NCBI GenBank assembly: GCA_013205155.1
Contig: JABMMT010000132.1
Location: 1-17,986, forward strand
Length of the DNA: 17,986 nt
Source: Betaproteobacteria bacterium
GTDB taxonomy: Bacteria > Pseudomonadota > Gammaproteobacteria > Burkholderiales > Burkholderiaceae
Direction: 5' to 3'
Positions 1 through 6,837 of this stretch are shown in pieces (position 1 is the first letter of the stretch; the number at the start of each line of letters is the position of its first letter). Below the pieces are notes generated by a model. The model was given only the letters and a program-made list of their open reading frames with translations, was not told the origin of the DNA and did no database searches. Made by a program: the position numbers and the translations under genes.

Positions 1-216
1 AGCGCAACAGAAATCCAAAATGCACTGGAAGATTACGCCCAAAGCAGAAAAGTGGATCGCACCACAACCATTGGCTTAACTGACTTTATGGCCAGAGTCT
101 TTACTTCTAACTTAGCACCTGTAGTACTAGCCCGTGGATTAGCCTTATCGGCTCTTCAGTGGCTCCCCTCTGCGAAGACAGCCCTGGCTCGCCAGATGAT
201 GTTTGGCAGGCGCTAA
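1..216 (+). CDS. UbiH/VisC-family FAD-dependent monooxygenase, C-terminal fragment (5' end outside window)
   Basis: Frame 1 is open from the first base to a TAA at 214-216 and gives the last 71 residues of a protein. The tail reads R-x-x-x-R-T-T-T-I-G-L-T-D-F, then a stretch ending L-A-R-Q-M-M-F-G-R-R. This matches the C-terminus of the UbiH/UbiF/VisC flavoprotein hydroxylases, where an arginine-rich segment, a 'GLTDFhARVF' helix and a terminal 'hAR.hhFGRR' motif are typical. Family members hydroxylate the ring of ubiquinone precursors at the membrane. The FAD-binding N-terminus is missing, so the exact ubiquinone step cannot be assigned. The family call is fairly secure; UbiH versus a related Ubi hydroxylase is open. 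Confidence 0.78.
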   Translation, partial: SATEIQNALEDYAQSRKVDRTTTIGLTDFMARVFTSNLAPVVLARGLALSALQWLPSAKTALARQMMFGRR

Positions 217-270
217 GCCGCTTAAATCGAATGCAATAGAAGATTGCCGTCGATCTAACTTGTACCATGT

Positions 271-295
271 AATATGCCTAATTTTTAGGCATATT
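271..295 (+). terminator. Perfect 10-bp hairpin after the monooxygenase gene, possible terminator
   Basis: Arms AATATGCCTA (271-280) and TAGGCATATT (286-295) are perfectly complementary around a five-base ATTTT loop. The hairpin lies 55 bp after the monooxygenase stop and before dusB. There is no clean U-run after it (TAGTCCC follows), so it is a weak intrinsic terminator at best. A rho-dependent end or a protein-binding dyad is also possible. Confidence 0.4.
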
Positions 296-307
296 TAGTC
301 CCGACTG

Positions 308-316
308 TGCTAAAGT
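308..316 (+). promoter_or_regulatory. Possible extended -10 element for dusB-fis
   Basis: TGC followed by TAAAGT (311-316) resembles an extended -10 hexamer. No convincing -35 is found 16-18 bp upstream. A start site near 323 would leave a leader of about 45 nt before the dusB start at 368 but only about 6 nt before the alternative start at 329. The call is weak. Confidence 0.25.
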
Positions 317-367
317 ATCAAGCTCTTCATGCACAACAAAGTCGCTCTAAGTCCAAACCTCCTAAAA

Positions 368-1384
368 ATGCAGATTGGTCAACACCTCCTGGCAAATCGA
401 CTCTTTGTTGCCCCTATGGCTGGCGTAACAGACCGTCCCTTTAGACAGCTATGTAAGCAGTTAGGCGCTGGATACGCTGTCTCAGAAATGGTTGCCTCCA
501 ATGCTCTACTTTGGAAAAGCATCAAGACTCAACGTCGCGCTAATCACGTAGGAGAATTTAAGCCGATCGCCGTTCAAATAGCCGGTGCAGATCCTGTAAT
601 GATGGCAGCTGCTGCTAAATTAAATGTTGATCATGGCGCGCAAATTATTGACATCAATATGGGATGCCCTGCAAAGAAGGTTTGCAATGTTGCTGCAGGG
701 TCAGCGCTACTTCGAGATGAAGTACTAGTACAAAAAATATTAGAGGCTATAGTCAAGGCAGTTGGCGTTGGACCAGATGCTGTACCAGTAACATTAAAGA
801 TTCGTACCGGCTGGGATCGTGAACATAAAAATGCAATCGATATCGCCAAGATTGCAGAAAAATCTGGCATTTCTATGTTGACCGTTCATGGTCGTACCAA
901 GGCTGATCTCTATCATGGTGAGGCTGAATACGACACGATTACCGCAGTTAAAAGTAGCGTAGCTATACCAGTGGTTGCTAACGGCGACATTACAAGCCCA
1001 GAAAAAGCAGAGTTTGTACTTCAGACTACTGGGGCCGATGCGATCATGATTGGTCGTGCAGCCCAAGGTCGGCCTTGGATATTCCGTGAAATTCATCACT
1101 ACCTAAAGACTGGTGACAAACTGCCAACCCCTGAAATTAGTGAGATTCAAGGGATTATGAATGTGCATCTCCTTGATCATTACGAGTTCTATGGCGAACA
1201 TATTGGTCTGCGTACTGCCCGCAAACACATTGGCTGGTACTGCAAAGGCTTGAGAGATTCACATGCATTTCGTCAACGGATGAATACAGCTGATGATTGC
1301 AAGACCCAATTACAAATGGTCAATGATTATTTTGATGAAATGAAATCACACTCTGATCGTTTACTCTTTTTAGAAGCAGCCTAA
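368..1384 (+). CDS. dusB: tRNA-dihydrouridine synthase B
   Basis: This FMN-dependent enzyme reduces uridine to dihydrouridine in the tRNA D-loop, using NADPH. From the start at 368 the protein has 338 residues. The N-terminus MQIGQ followed by APMAGVTDRPFR aligns with E. coli DusB (MRIGQ...APMAGITDRPFR). Further marks are DINMGCPAKKVCN with the catalytic cysteine of the GCP motif, TLKIRTGWD, the TVHGRT strand, and VVANGDI then IGRAAQGRPW for phosphate and FMN binding. The frame extends to an ATG at 329, which would add 13 residues unlike the family; neither start has a clear Shine-Dalgarno sequence, so 368 is preferred on homology. The gene is followed by fis after 25 bp, the classic dusB-fis pair known in enteric bacteria, where dusB is the promoter-proximal partner. 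Confidence 0.95.
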   Translation: MQIGQHLLANRLFVAPMAGVTDRPFRQLCKQLGAGYAVSEMVASNALLWKSIKTQRRANHVGEFKPIAVQIAGADPVMMAAAAKLNVDHGAQIIDINMGCPAKKVCNVAAGSALLRDEVLVQKILEAIVKAVGVGPDAVPVTLKIRTGWDREHKNAIDIAKIAEKSGISMLTVHGRTKADLYHGEAEYDTITAVKSSVAIPVVANGDITSPEKAEFVLQTTGADAIMIGRAAQGRPWIFREIHHYLKTGDKLPTPEISEIQGIMNVHLLDHYEFYGEHIGLRTARKHIGWYCKGLRDSHAFRQRMNTADDCKTQLQMVNDYFDEMKSHSDRLLFLEAA

Positions 1385-1409
1385 TTATTTTTTAGTATTG
1401 ATAGACTTT

Positions 1410-1649
1410 ATGAACAATAAACACCCGATTACCGAATGTATTGAGACTCAGTTGCAAGGCTATCTGAACGACCTCAAAGGCACACCACCGAACGATATTT
1501 ACCAAATGGTTTTGGCGGTGGTTGAAAAGCCAATGTTAGAGCTAGTGATGCAACACGCCAAACAGAATCAATCTTTGGCCGCTCAATATCTTGGCATTAA
1601 CCGCAACACCCTGCATAAGAAATTAGTTGAACATCAACTTCTAAAGTAA
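1410..1649 (+). CDS. fis: Fis family nucleoid-associated DNA-bending protein
   Basis: The 79-residue protein is short next to E. coli Fis (98 aa) but normal for betaproteobacteria. The C-terminal helix-turn-helix is clear: Q-S-L-A-A-Q-Y-L-G-I-N-R-N-T-L-H-K-K-L, nearly the family consensus. The central helix with V-x-x-P-M-L-E-L-V-M matches the dimer interface. Fis bends DNA and acts on rRNA promoters, recombination and replication. The frame is open upstream to a TTG at 1398, but the ATG at 1410 fits the usual length; no Shine-Dalgarno sequence precedes either. It sits 25 bp behind dusB and 43 bp before purH. The short AT-rich gap before purH shows no terminator, so read-through into purH is plausible. 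Confidence 0.94.
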   Translation: MNNKHPITECIETQLQGYLNDLKGTPPNDIYQMVLAVVEKPMLELVMQHAKQNQSLAAQYLGINRNTLHKKLVEHQLLK

Positions 1650-1692
1650 TTTAAAAAATATTCATATATTTAATCTTTATTCCTAATCCTCA

Positions 1693-3273
1693 ATGATCCG
1701 TTCAGCCCTTCTTTCTGTTTCCGATAAAAATGGCATTGTGCCTTTTGCAAAAGCACTTCATGAGCAAGGCATCAAGCTGATCTCGACCGGTGGAACCGCA
1801 AAACTCTTGGCTGAAAATCACCTGCCAGTAGTCGAAGTTGCTTCGCTAACCAAGTTTCCAGAGATGCTAGATGGTCGTGTCAAAACCTTACATCCGATGG
1901 TGCATGGCGGTTTATTAGCGCGTAGGGATTTTCCTGAGCATATGGCGGCTTTAAAAGAGCATGGCATCGACACGATTGATATGCTTGTGATTAATCTCTA
2001 TCCGTTTAATGAGACAGTGGCCCGCGAAAACTGCTCGTTTGAAGATGTCATAGAGAATATTGATATTGGTGGCCCAGCGATGCTCCGTGCGGCTGCGAAG
2101 AATCATCAAGATGTCACTGTATTAATTTCTCCAGATGATTACGCTCCGGTATTAGCCGAGATGACGGCCAATTACAATACCGTTTCCTATCAAACGAATT
2201 TGGGCTTAGCTAAAAAGGTCTTTGCGCACACTGCACAATACGATGGTGCCATTGCAAACTACCTCTCATCACTTGGCAATAAGTTAGAGCACAAAACACG
2301 TTCAGCTTTCCCAGAAATGCTCCATCTTGCTTTTGAAAAAGTACAAGAAATGCGTTACGGTGAAAACCCACATCAATCTGCTGCTTTTTATAAAGATATT
2401 CATCCAGTTACTGGCGCCCTTGCCAATTATAAGCAACTCCAAGGCAAAGATCTGTCTTATAACAATATTGCTGATGCCGATTCTGCTTGGGAATGCGTCA
2501 AAAGTTTTTCTCATCATTCTGGCGGAGCAGCAGCTTGCGTGATCATTAAGCATGCCAATCCTTGCGGTGTAGCGGTTGGCGCTAATCCACTTGAAGCTTA
2601 TCAAAAAGCTTTTAAAACGGATCCGAGCTCTGCCTTTGGCGGCATTATTGCCTTCAATGTTGCTTGCGACGGTCCAGCAGCTGAAGCGATTTCGAAACAA
2701 TTCGTTGAAGTATTGATTGCCCCTAGTTTTAGTGCTGAAGCAAAAATAATCTTTGCCGCAAAACAAAATGTACGTTTACTTGAAATTCCGCTGGGAACTG
2801 CATTTAATACCTTTGACTTGAAACGTGTTGGTGGTGGTTTATTAGTTCAATCGCCTGATGCCAAAAATGTTTTAGAAAATGAAATGCGAGTAGTGAGCCA
2901 ACGATTACCAACCCCCAGGGAAATGAATGACATGATGTTTGCTTGGCGCGTTGCTAAGTTTGTTAAATCAAATGCGATTGTCTATTGTGCAGATGGCATG
3001 ACTCTTGGCATTGGAGCCGGTCAAATGAGTCGGGTTGACTCTGCCAGAATGGCGAGCATTAAGGCTGAAAATGCTGGCTTGAGTCTCAAAGGCTCTGCTG
3101 TGGCTAGCGATGCCTTTTTTCCTTTCCGTGACGGCTTAGACTTAGTTGTCAATGGCGGTGCGAGCTGTGCTGTTCAGCCTGGTGGCAGCATGCGTGATGA
3201 TGAGATCATTGCCGCTGCCAACGAACATGGTATTGCCATGGTCTTTACTGGCACTCGCCATTTCCGTCACTAA
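1693..3273 (+). CDS. purH: Bifunctional AICAR formyltransferase / IMP cyclohydrolase
   Basis: This enzyme carries out the last two steps of purine synthesis: AICAR is formylated with 10-formyl-THF to FAICAR, which is closed to IMP. At 526 residues it is full length (E. coli 529). The N-terminal IMP cyclohydrolase domain (about 1-200) has SVSDK, STGGTAK and KTLHPMVHGG. The C-terminal formyltransferase domain has RYGENPHQ (221-228), the catalytic pair K286-H287 in KHANPCG, DPSSAFGG, and SDAFFPFRDG near the end. The end (TGTRHFRH) is typical. Fis lies 43 bp upstream and ruvC starts 21 bp downstream, so it probably forms one transcription unit with the ruv genes. TTGAAC (1627-1632) and TTTAAA (1650-1655), spaced by 17 bp, might give it its own weak promoter. 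Confidence 0.97.
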   Translation: MIRSALLSVSDKNGIVPFAKALHEQGIKLISTGGTAKLLAENHLPVVEVASLTKFPEMLDGRVKTLHPMVHGGLLARRDFPEHMAALKEHGIDTIDMLVINLYPFNETVARENCSFEDVIENIDIGGPAMLRAAAKNHQDVTVLISPDDYAPVLAEMTANYNTVSYQTNLGLAKKVFAHTAQYDGAIANYLSSLGNKLEHKTRSAFPEMLHLAFEKVQEMRYGENPHQSAAFYKDIHPVTGALANYKQLQGKDLSYNNIADADSAWECVKSFSHHSGGAAACVIIKHANPCGVAVGANPLEAYQKAFKTDPSSAFGGIIAFNVACDGPAAEAISKQFVEVLIAPSFSAEAKIIFAAKQNVRLLEIPLGTAFNTFDLKRVGGGLLVQSPDAKNVLENEMRVVSQRLPTPREMNDMMFAWRVAKFVKSNAIVYCADGMTLGIGAGQMSRVDSARMASIKAENAGLSLKGSAVASDAFFPFRDGLDLVVNGGASCAVQPGGSMRDDEIIAAANEHGIAMVFTGTRHFRH

Positions 3274-3294
3274 GTCAGTAGACATTAATACTTC

Positions 3295-3813
3295 ATGCGC
3301 TGGATAGGAATCGACCCTGGCTTACGTACCACTGGATTTGGTGTGATAGATGTAGATGGTCAAAAGTTGACCTATGTAGCCTCAGGCATCATTGAAAGCG
3401 GCGATCCCGCCAAGGGTTTACCTGAGCGCTTAGGCGCACTTTATTCTGGGATGAAAGAAGTACTAGAAACCTATCGGCCTGAAGCAGCCGCCATAGAGGA
3501 AGTCTTTTTAAACGTTAATCCTCGCTCTACCCTCATGCTAGGGCAAGCTAGAGGGGCTGTCATTGCCGCCCTGGTTTCAGAAAAACTTCCTGTGGCTGAG
3601 TACAGTGCATTGCGGGTCAAGCAGTCAATTGTAGGCACTGGGCGTGCTGCTAAACCACAGGTTCAAGAAATGGTAAAGCGGCTTCTTAGACTCAATCGTG
3701 CGCCTGGTACGGATGCCTCTGATGCACTAGGTGTCGCTATCTGCGCAGCTCATCATGCTCAAATACCAAAAGCGATTACTGCAACACTCGCCCCGAAGAA
3801 GCGCACTAAGTAA
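3295..3813 (+). CDS. ruvC: Crossover junction endodeoxyribonuclease RuvC
   Basis: RuvC is the Holliday-junction resolvase that nicks two opposing strands in the RuvABC complex. The 172-residue protein matches the family length (E. coli 173). All four metal-binding acidic residues are in place: D7 (IGIDPG), E68 (AAIEEVF), D140 and D143 (TDASDALG). The motif NPRSTLMLGQARG (75-87) and the basic segment KQSIVGTGRAAKPQV are typical. The start at 3295 gives the canonical M-R-W-I-G-I-D-P-G opening; no Shine-Dalgarno sequence is visible. It lies 21 bp after purH and 27 bp before ruvA. Confidence 0.97.
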   Translation: MRWIGIDPGLRTTGFGVIDVDGQKLTYVASGIIESGDPAKGLPERLGALYSGMKEVLETYRPEAAAIEEVFLNVNPRSTLMLGQARGAVIAALVSEKLPVAEYSALRVKQSIVGTGRAAKPQVQEMVKRLLRLNRAPGTDASDALGVAICAAHHAQIPKAITATLAPKKRTK

Positions 3814-3840
3814 ATTGACTAAACAGGTTAAGATCTTTCT

Positions 3841-4422
3841 ATGATCGGTCGCATACAAGGCACTCTCGTTTCAGTACATCCCCCTAGACTGTTGGTCGAT
3901 TGCCAAGGTGTTGGCTATGAAATCGATGTTCCGATGAGCACCTTGTATCAATTGCCAGAGGTCAATCAAACCATTACCTTATTAACCCACTTTCAGGTTC
4001 GTGAAGATGCGCAGCAACTCTTTGGCTTTGCCACAGAAACAGAGCGCGAAGCCTTTAGGGCCTTAATCAAAATTAGTGGCGTAGGATCACGTACCGCTCT
4101 AGCAGTACTTTCTGGGATGAGTGTGAATGAGTTGGCCCAAGCCATTGCCCTACAGGAGGCTGGACGCTTGACCCAAGTTCCTGGCATTGGTAAAAAAACG
4201 GCTGAACGCCTTTGCTTAGAACTCAAAGGTAAGCTGGCACCAGACTTGGGGATTAGCACTGGGAAGCCTCATGTAATCGAAGCGAGTAGCGAAGTTCTTC
4301 AAGCCTTATTGGCTTTAGGTTACTCTGAAAAAGAAGCTCTCTTAGCCCTCAAACAGATTCCTGCTGACACTACCGTATCTGATGGTATTCGGATGGGTCT
4401 AAAGTATCTATCTAAGGCTTAA
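3841..4422 (+). CDS. ruvA: Holliday junction branch migration protein RuvA
   Basis: RuvA binds four-way junctions as a tetramer and loads the RuvB motor. The 193-residue protein opens with MIGRIQGTLV and has the N-terminal OB domain (about 1-64). Two helix-hairpin-helix motifs follow: LIKISGVGSRTALAVLSG (about 76-93) and LTQVPGIGKKTAERLCLEL (about 111-129). A small C-terminal UBA-like domain (about 145-193) carries E-x-L-x-A-L-x-x-L-G-Y-S-E-K-E-A, the part that contacts RuvB. Length is slightly below E. coli (203). It lies between ruvC (27 bp) and ruvB (17 bp). Confidence 0.97.
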   Translation: MIGRIQGTLVSVHPPRLLVDCQGVGYEIDVPMSTLYQLPEVNQTITLLTHFQVREDAQQLFGFATETEREAFRALIKISGVGSRTALAVLSGMSVNELAQAIALQEAGRLTQVPGIGKKTAERLCLELKGKLAPDLGISTGKPHVIEASSEVLQALLALGYSEKEALLALKQIPADTTVSDGIRMGLKYLSKA

Positions 4423-4439
4423 AGCACTAAACTTGCAGC

Positions 4440-5510
4440 ATGGCAATTCACACTGACGACCTGAGCGCTATTCCTGAAGATTTACCTGAAGGCGATGATC
4501 GTATTGTTAGCGGCGCTGCAGGTAATGCTGAGGCTGTATTTGAAAGAGCACTCCGGCCAAAACAACTCGATGAATATGTTGGTCAAACTAAAGCGCGCGC
4601 CCAACTAGAAATTTTTATTGCCGCCACTAGAGCGCGCCAAGAAGCCTTAGATCACGTTCTTCTCTTCGGACCGCCCGGGCTTGGAAAGACTACCTTAGCG
4701 CATATCATCGCCCGCGAACTGGGAGTCAATTTACGTCAGACTAGCGGTCCCGTCTTAGATAGACCCGGAGATCTAGCAGCCTTATTAACGAATCTTGAAA
4801 CCAATGATGTGCTCTTCATTGATGAGATTCATCGCCTCTCTCCCGTTGTAGAAGAAATTCTGTACCCAGCACTAGAGGATTACAGCTTAGATATCATGAT
4901 TGGCGAAGGTCCTGCGGCACGCAGTGTCAAAATTGATCTCAAGCCTTTCACACTCATTGGTGCTACTACTCGCGCAGGCATGCTCACTAATCCCTTGCGC
5001 GATCGCTTTGGTATCGTTGCTAGACTTGAGTTTTATACAACTGAAGAACTCACTAAAATTATTAATCGCTCTGCTAATCTTCTTAAGGCTAATATTGACC
5101 CCGAAGGATCAGTAGAAATTGCCAAGCGTGCACGCGGTACCCCAAGGATTGCTAACCGTTTACTACGTCGAGTTCGCGACTATGCTGAAGTGAAAGGAAC
5201 TGGTGCTATCACCAAGGCAATCGCTGATGCTGCCTTAAAAATGCTTGATGTAGATCCAAGCGGCTTTGATGTCATGGATAGAAAGCTCTTAGAAGCGATC
5301 TTGCATAAGTTTGATGGCGGTCCTGTCGGGATTGATAATTTAGCTGCTGCCATTGGTGAAGAGCGCGACACGATTGAAGATGTCTTAGAGCCCTATCTGA
5401 TTCAACAGGGTTATCTCCAAAGAACTTCTCGCGGCAGAATAGCAACACGCCAGGCTTATGAGCACTTCGGATTAACGCCACCAAGCAATGACACCAGCTT
5501 AGATCTGTAG
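4440..5510 (+). CDS. ruvB: Holliday junction branch migration ATPase RuvB
   Basis: RuvB is the AAA+ motor that drives branch migration with RuvA. The 356-residue protein shows Walker A GPPGLGKT (77-84), Walker B LFIDE (125-129), sensor 1 within TLIGATTRAG (171-180) with the arginine finger at R178, and the RuvB hallmark NPLRDRFGI (184-192). Sensor 2 is in GTPRIANRLLRRVRDYA, followed by the C-terminal winged-helix domain (about 270-340) with G-G-P-V-G-I-D-N-L-A and a QGYLQRTSRGR motif. It completes a full ruvCAB set on one strand. It ends 8 bp before the converging tyrS stop. Confidence 0.98.
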   Translation: MAIHTDDLSAIPEDLPEGDDRIVSGAAGNAEAVFERALRPKQLDEYVGQTKARAQLEIFIAATRARQEALDHVLLFGPPGLGKTTLAHIIARELGVNLRQTSGPVLDRPGDLAALLTNLETNDVLFIDEIHRLSPVVEEILYPALEDYSLDIMIGEGPAARSVKIDLKPFTLIGATTRAGMLTNPLRDRFGIVARLEFYTTEELTKIINRSANLLKANIDPEGSVEIAKRARGTPRIANRLLRRVRDYAEVKGTGAITKAIADAALKMLDVDPSGFDVMDRKLLEAILHKFDGGPVGIDNLAAAIGEERDTIEDVLEPYLIQQGYLQRTSRGRIATRQAYEHFGLTPPSNDTSLDL

Positions 5511-5534
5511 TGCAACTCTTAGCTGAGTGTCACT
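5509..5534. terminator. Imperfect hairpin across the ruvB/tyrS convergent junction
   Basis: AGTG-CA-ACTC (5509-5518) can pair with GAGT-GT-CACT (5525-5534), with a two-base mismatch and a TTAGCT loop. The fold spans the ends of both genes. Only TTTAGC follows on the plus side, so it is a poor intrinsic terminator, but no better candidate exists in this tight junction. Confidence 0.25.
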
Positions 5535-6751
5535 TTAGCAAAGCGACGCTTACCCACCTGAATTAAGTAAGTGCCTGCCTCAATTTTGAGCTGCTTGTCA
5601 CTAATCGTCACACCATCAATTTTTACGCCGTTCTGTTCAATATTGCGATTAGCCTCTGAACTAGATGATACAAGGCCTGCAGCCTTGAGAAAATGAGCAA
5701 CCCCCATGGGAGCCCCCGCCAAGCTCACTTCTGGAACATCATCTGGGACGCCACCTTTAGCGCGGTGATTGAAGTCCTCTAGCGCTTTCTGGGCAGCAGT
5801 TTGTGAATGAAAACGTGCCACGATTTCTTGTGCAAGTAGGACTTTGCAATCGCGCGGATTTCTTCCGGCTGCAACTTCTTGCTTCATCAAATCAATTTCT
5901 GACATTGGACGGAATGAGAGTAGGGTGAAATAATCCCACATCAAATCATCTGAGATACTCATGAGCTTGCCAAACATATCGCCAGCAGGCTCACTAATAC
6001 CAATGTAATTACCCTTAGATTTACTCATCTTCTCAACGCCATCTAAACCAACCAATAAAGGCATAGTCAAAATACATTGAGGTTCTTGACCATATTCACG
6101 CTGCAGCTCGCGCCCAACTAGCAAATTGAATTTTTGATCAGTGCCGCCAAGTTCTAAATCACTTTTGAGTGCAACTGAGTCATAGCCTTGCATCAAGGGG
6201 TATAGAAATTCATGGATAGAGATAGGGATGCCAGTACGATAACGTTTTGTAAAATCATCGCGCTCTAGCATCCTTGCTACCGTATGTTTAGCAGCCAGTT
6301 GAATCATGCCGCGTGCGCCTAGAGGATCAGACCACTCACTGTTGTAACGCACTTCTGTTTTAGAAGGATCAAGCACCATACTAGCTTGACGATAGTAAGT
6401 GTCTGCATTGATCGTAATTTCTTCAGGGGTCAATGGTGGACGAGTTGCGTTGCGGCCTGATGGATCCCCAATCATGCTAGTGAAATCTCCGATCAAGAAA
6501 ATCACTGTATGACCTAAGTCTTGTAACTGTCGTAATTTATTTAAAACAACGGTATGTCCTAGATGAATATCAGGAGCCGTAGGATCTAAACCAAGCTTGA
6601 TGCGCAAAGGCGTTTTGGTAGCTTGGCTGCGCGCCAATTTTTGCACCCAATCTGCCTCGACTAATAGCTCATCACAGCCACGTTTCGTGACTTCAAGCGC
6701 AGCGAAGACTTCAGGGATTAAAGGGTATTTTTGTTCTGGTTTAGCCGTCAT
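5519..6751 (-). CDS. tyrS: Tyrosyl-tRNA synthetase
   Basis: This class I synthetase charges tRNA-Tyr. The 410-residue protein has the HIGH-type motif HLGH (63-66) inside LDPTAPDIHLGHTVV, and KMSKS (241-245) followed by KGNYIG. KMSKS places it in the TyrZ-like lineage rather than the E. coli TyrS type, whose motif is KFGKT. Tyrosine-pocket features include LKSDLELGGTDQKFNLL (195-211). The C-terminal S4-like RNA-binding domain (about 345-410) contains AGLVSSSSEANRNIEQNGV and ends with AGTYLIQVGKRRF. It converges on ruvB and diverges from anmK. No Shine-Dalgarno sequence is visible before the ATG at 6751. Confidence 0.97.
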   Translation of the reverse strand: MTAKPEQKYPLIPEVFAALEVTKRGCDELLVEADWVQKLARSQATKTPLRIKLGLDPTAPDIHLGHTVVLNKLRQLQDLGHTVIFLIGDFTSMIGDPSGRNATRPPLTPEEITINADTYYRQASMVLDPSKTEVRYNSEWSDPLGARGMIQLAAKHTVARMLERDDFTKRYRTGIPISIHEFLYPLMQGYDSVALKSDLELGGTDQKFNLLVGRELQREYGQEPQCILTMPLLVGLDGVEKMSKSKGNYIGISEPAGDMFGKLMSISDDLMWDYFTLLSFRPMSEIDLMKQEVAAGRNPRDCKVLLAQEIVARFHSQTAAQKALEDFNHRAKGGVPDDVPEVSLAGAPMGVAHFLKAAGLVSSSSEANRNIEQNGVKIDGVTISDKQLKIEAGTYLIQVGKRRFAKVTLS

Positions 6752-6776
6752 GCTGATTCGGATACTGATACAGTTA

Positions 6777-6804
6777 TTGAGTATTTAAATTGCTAAAGCA
6801 TAAT
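6777..6804 (+). promoter_or_regulatory. Sigma70-like promoter for anmK
   Basis: TTGAGT (6777-6782; 4 of 6 to the -35 consensus) and CATAAT (6799-6804; 5 of 6 to the -10) are spaced by 16 bp. A start near 6811 would give a 27-nt leader before the anmK ATG at 6838. The element lies upstream of the only other in-frame start used by longer reading, a TTG at 6790, which argues against that start. Confidence 0.5.
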
Positions 6805-6837
6805 TGTCGCATTCCTGAGACTAACACCCAGAACCCC

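Noticed and set aside
2302..2766. Minus-strand frame of 154 codons opposite purH
   Set aside because: It lies wholly within the conserved formyltransferase domain of purH and is a shadow.
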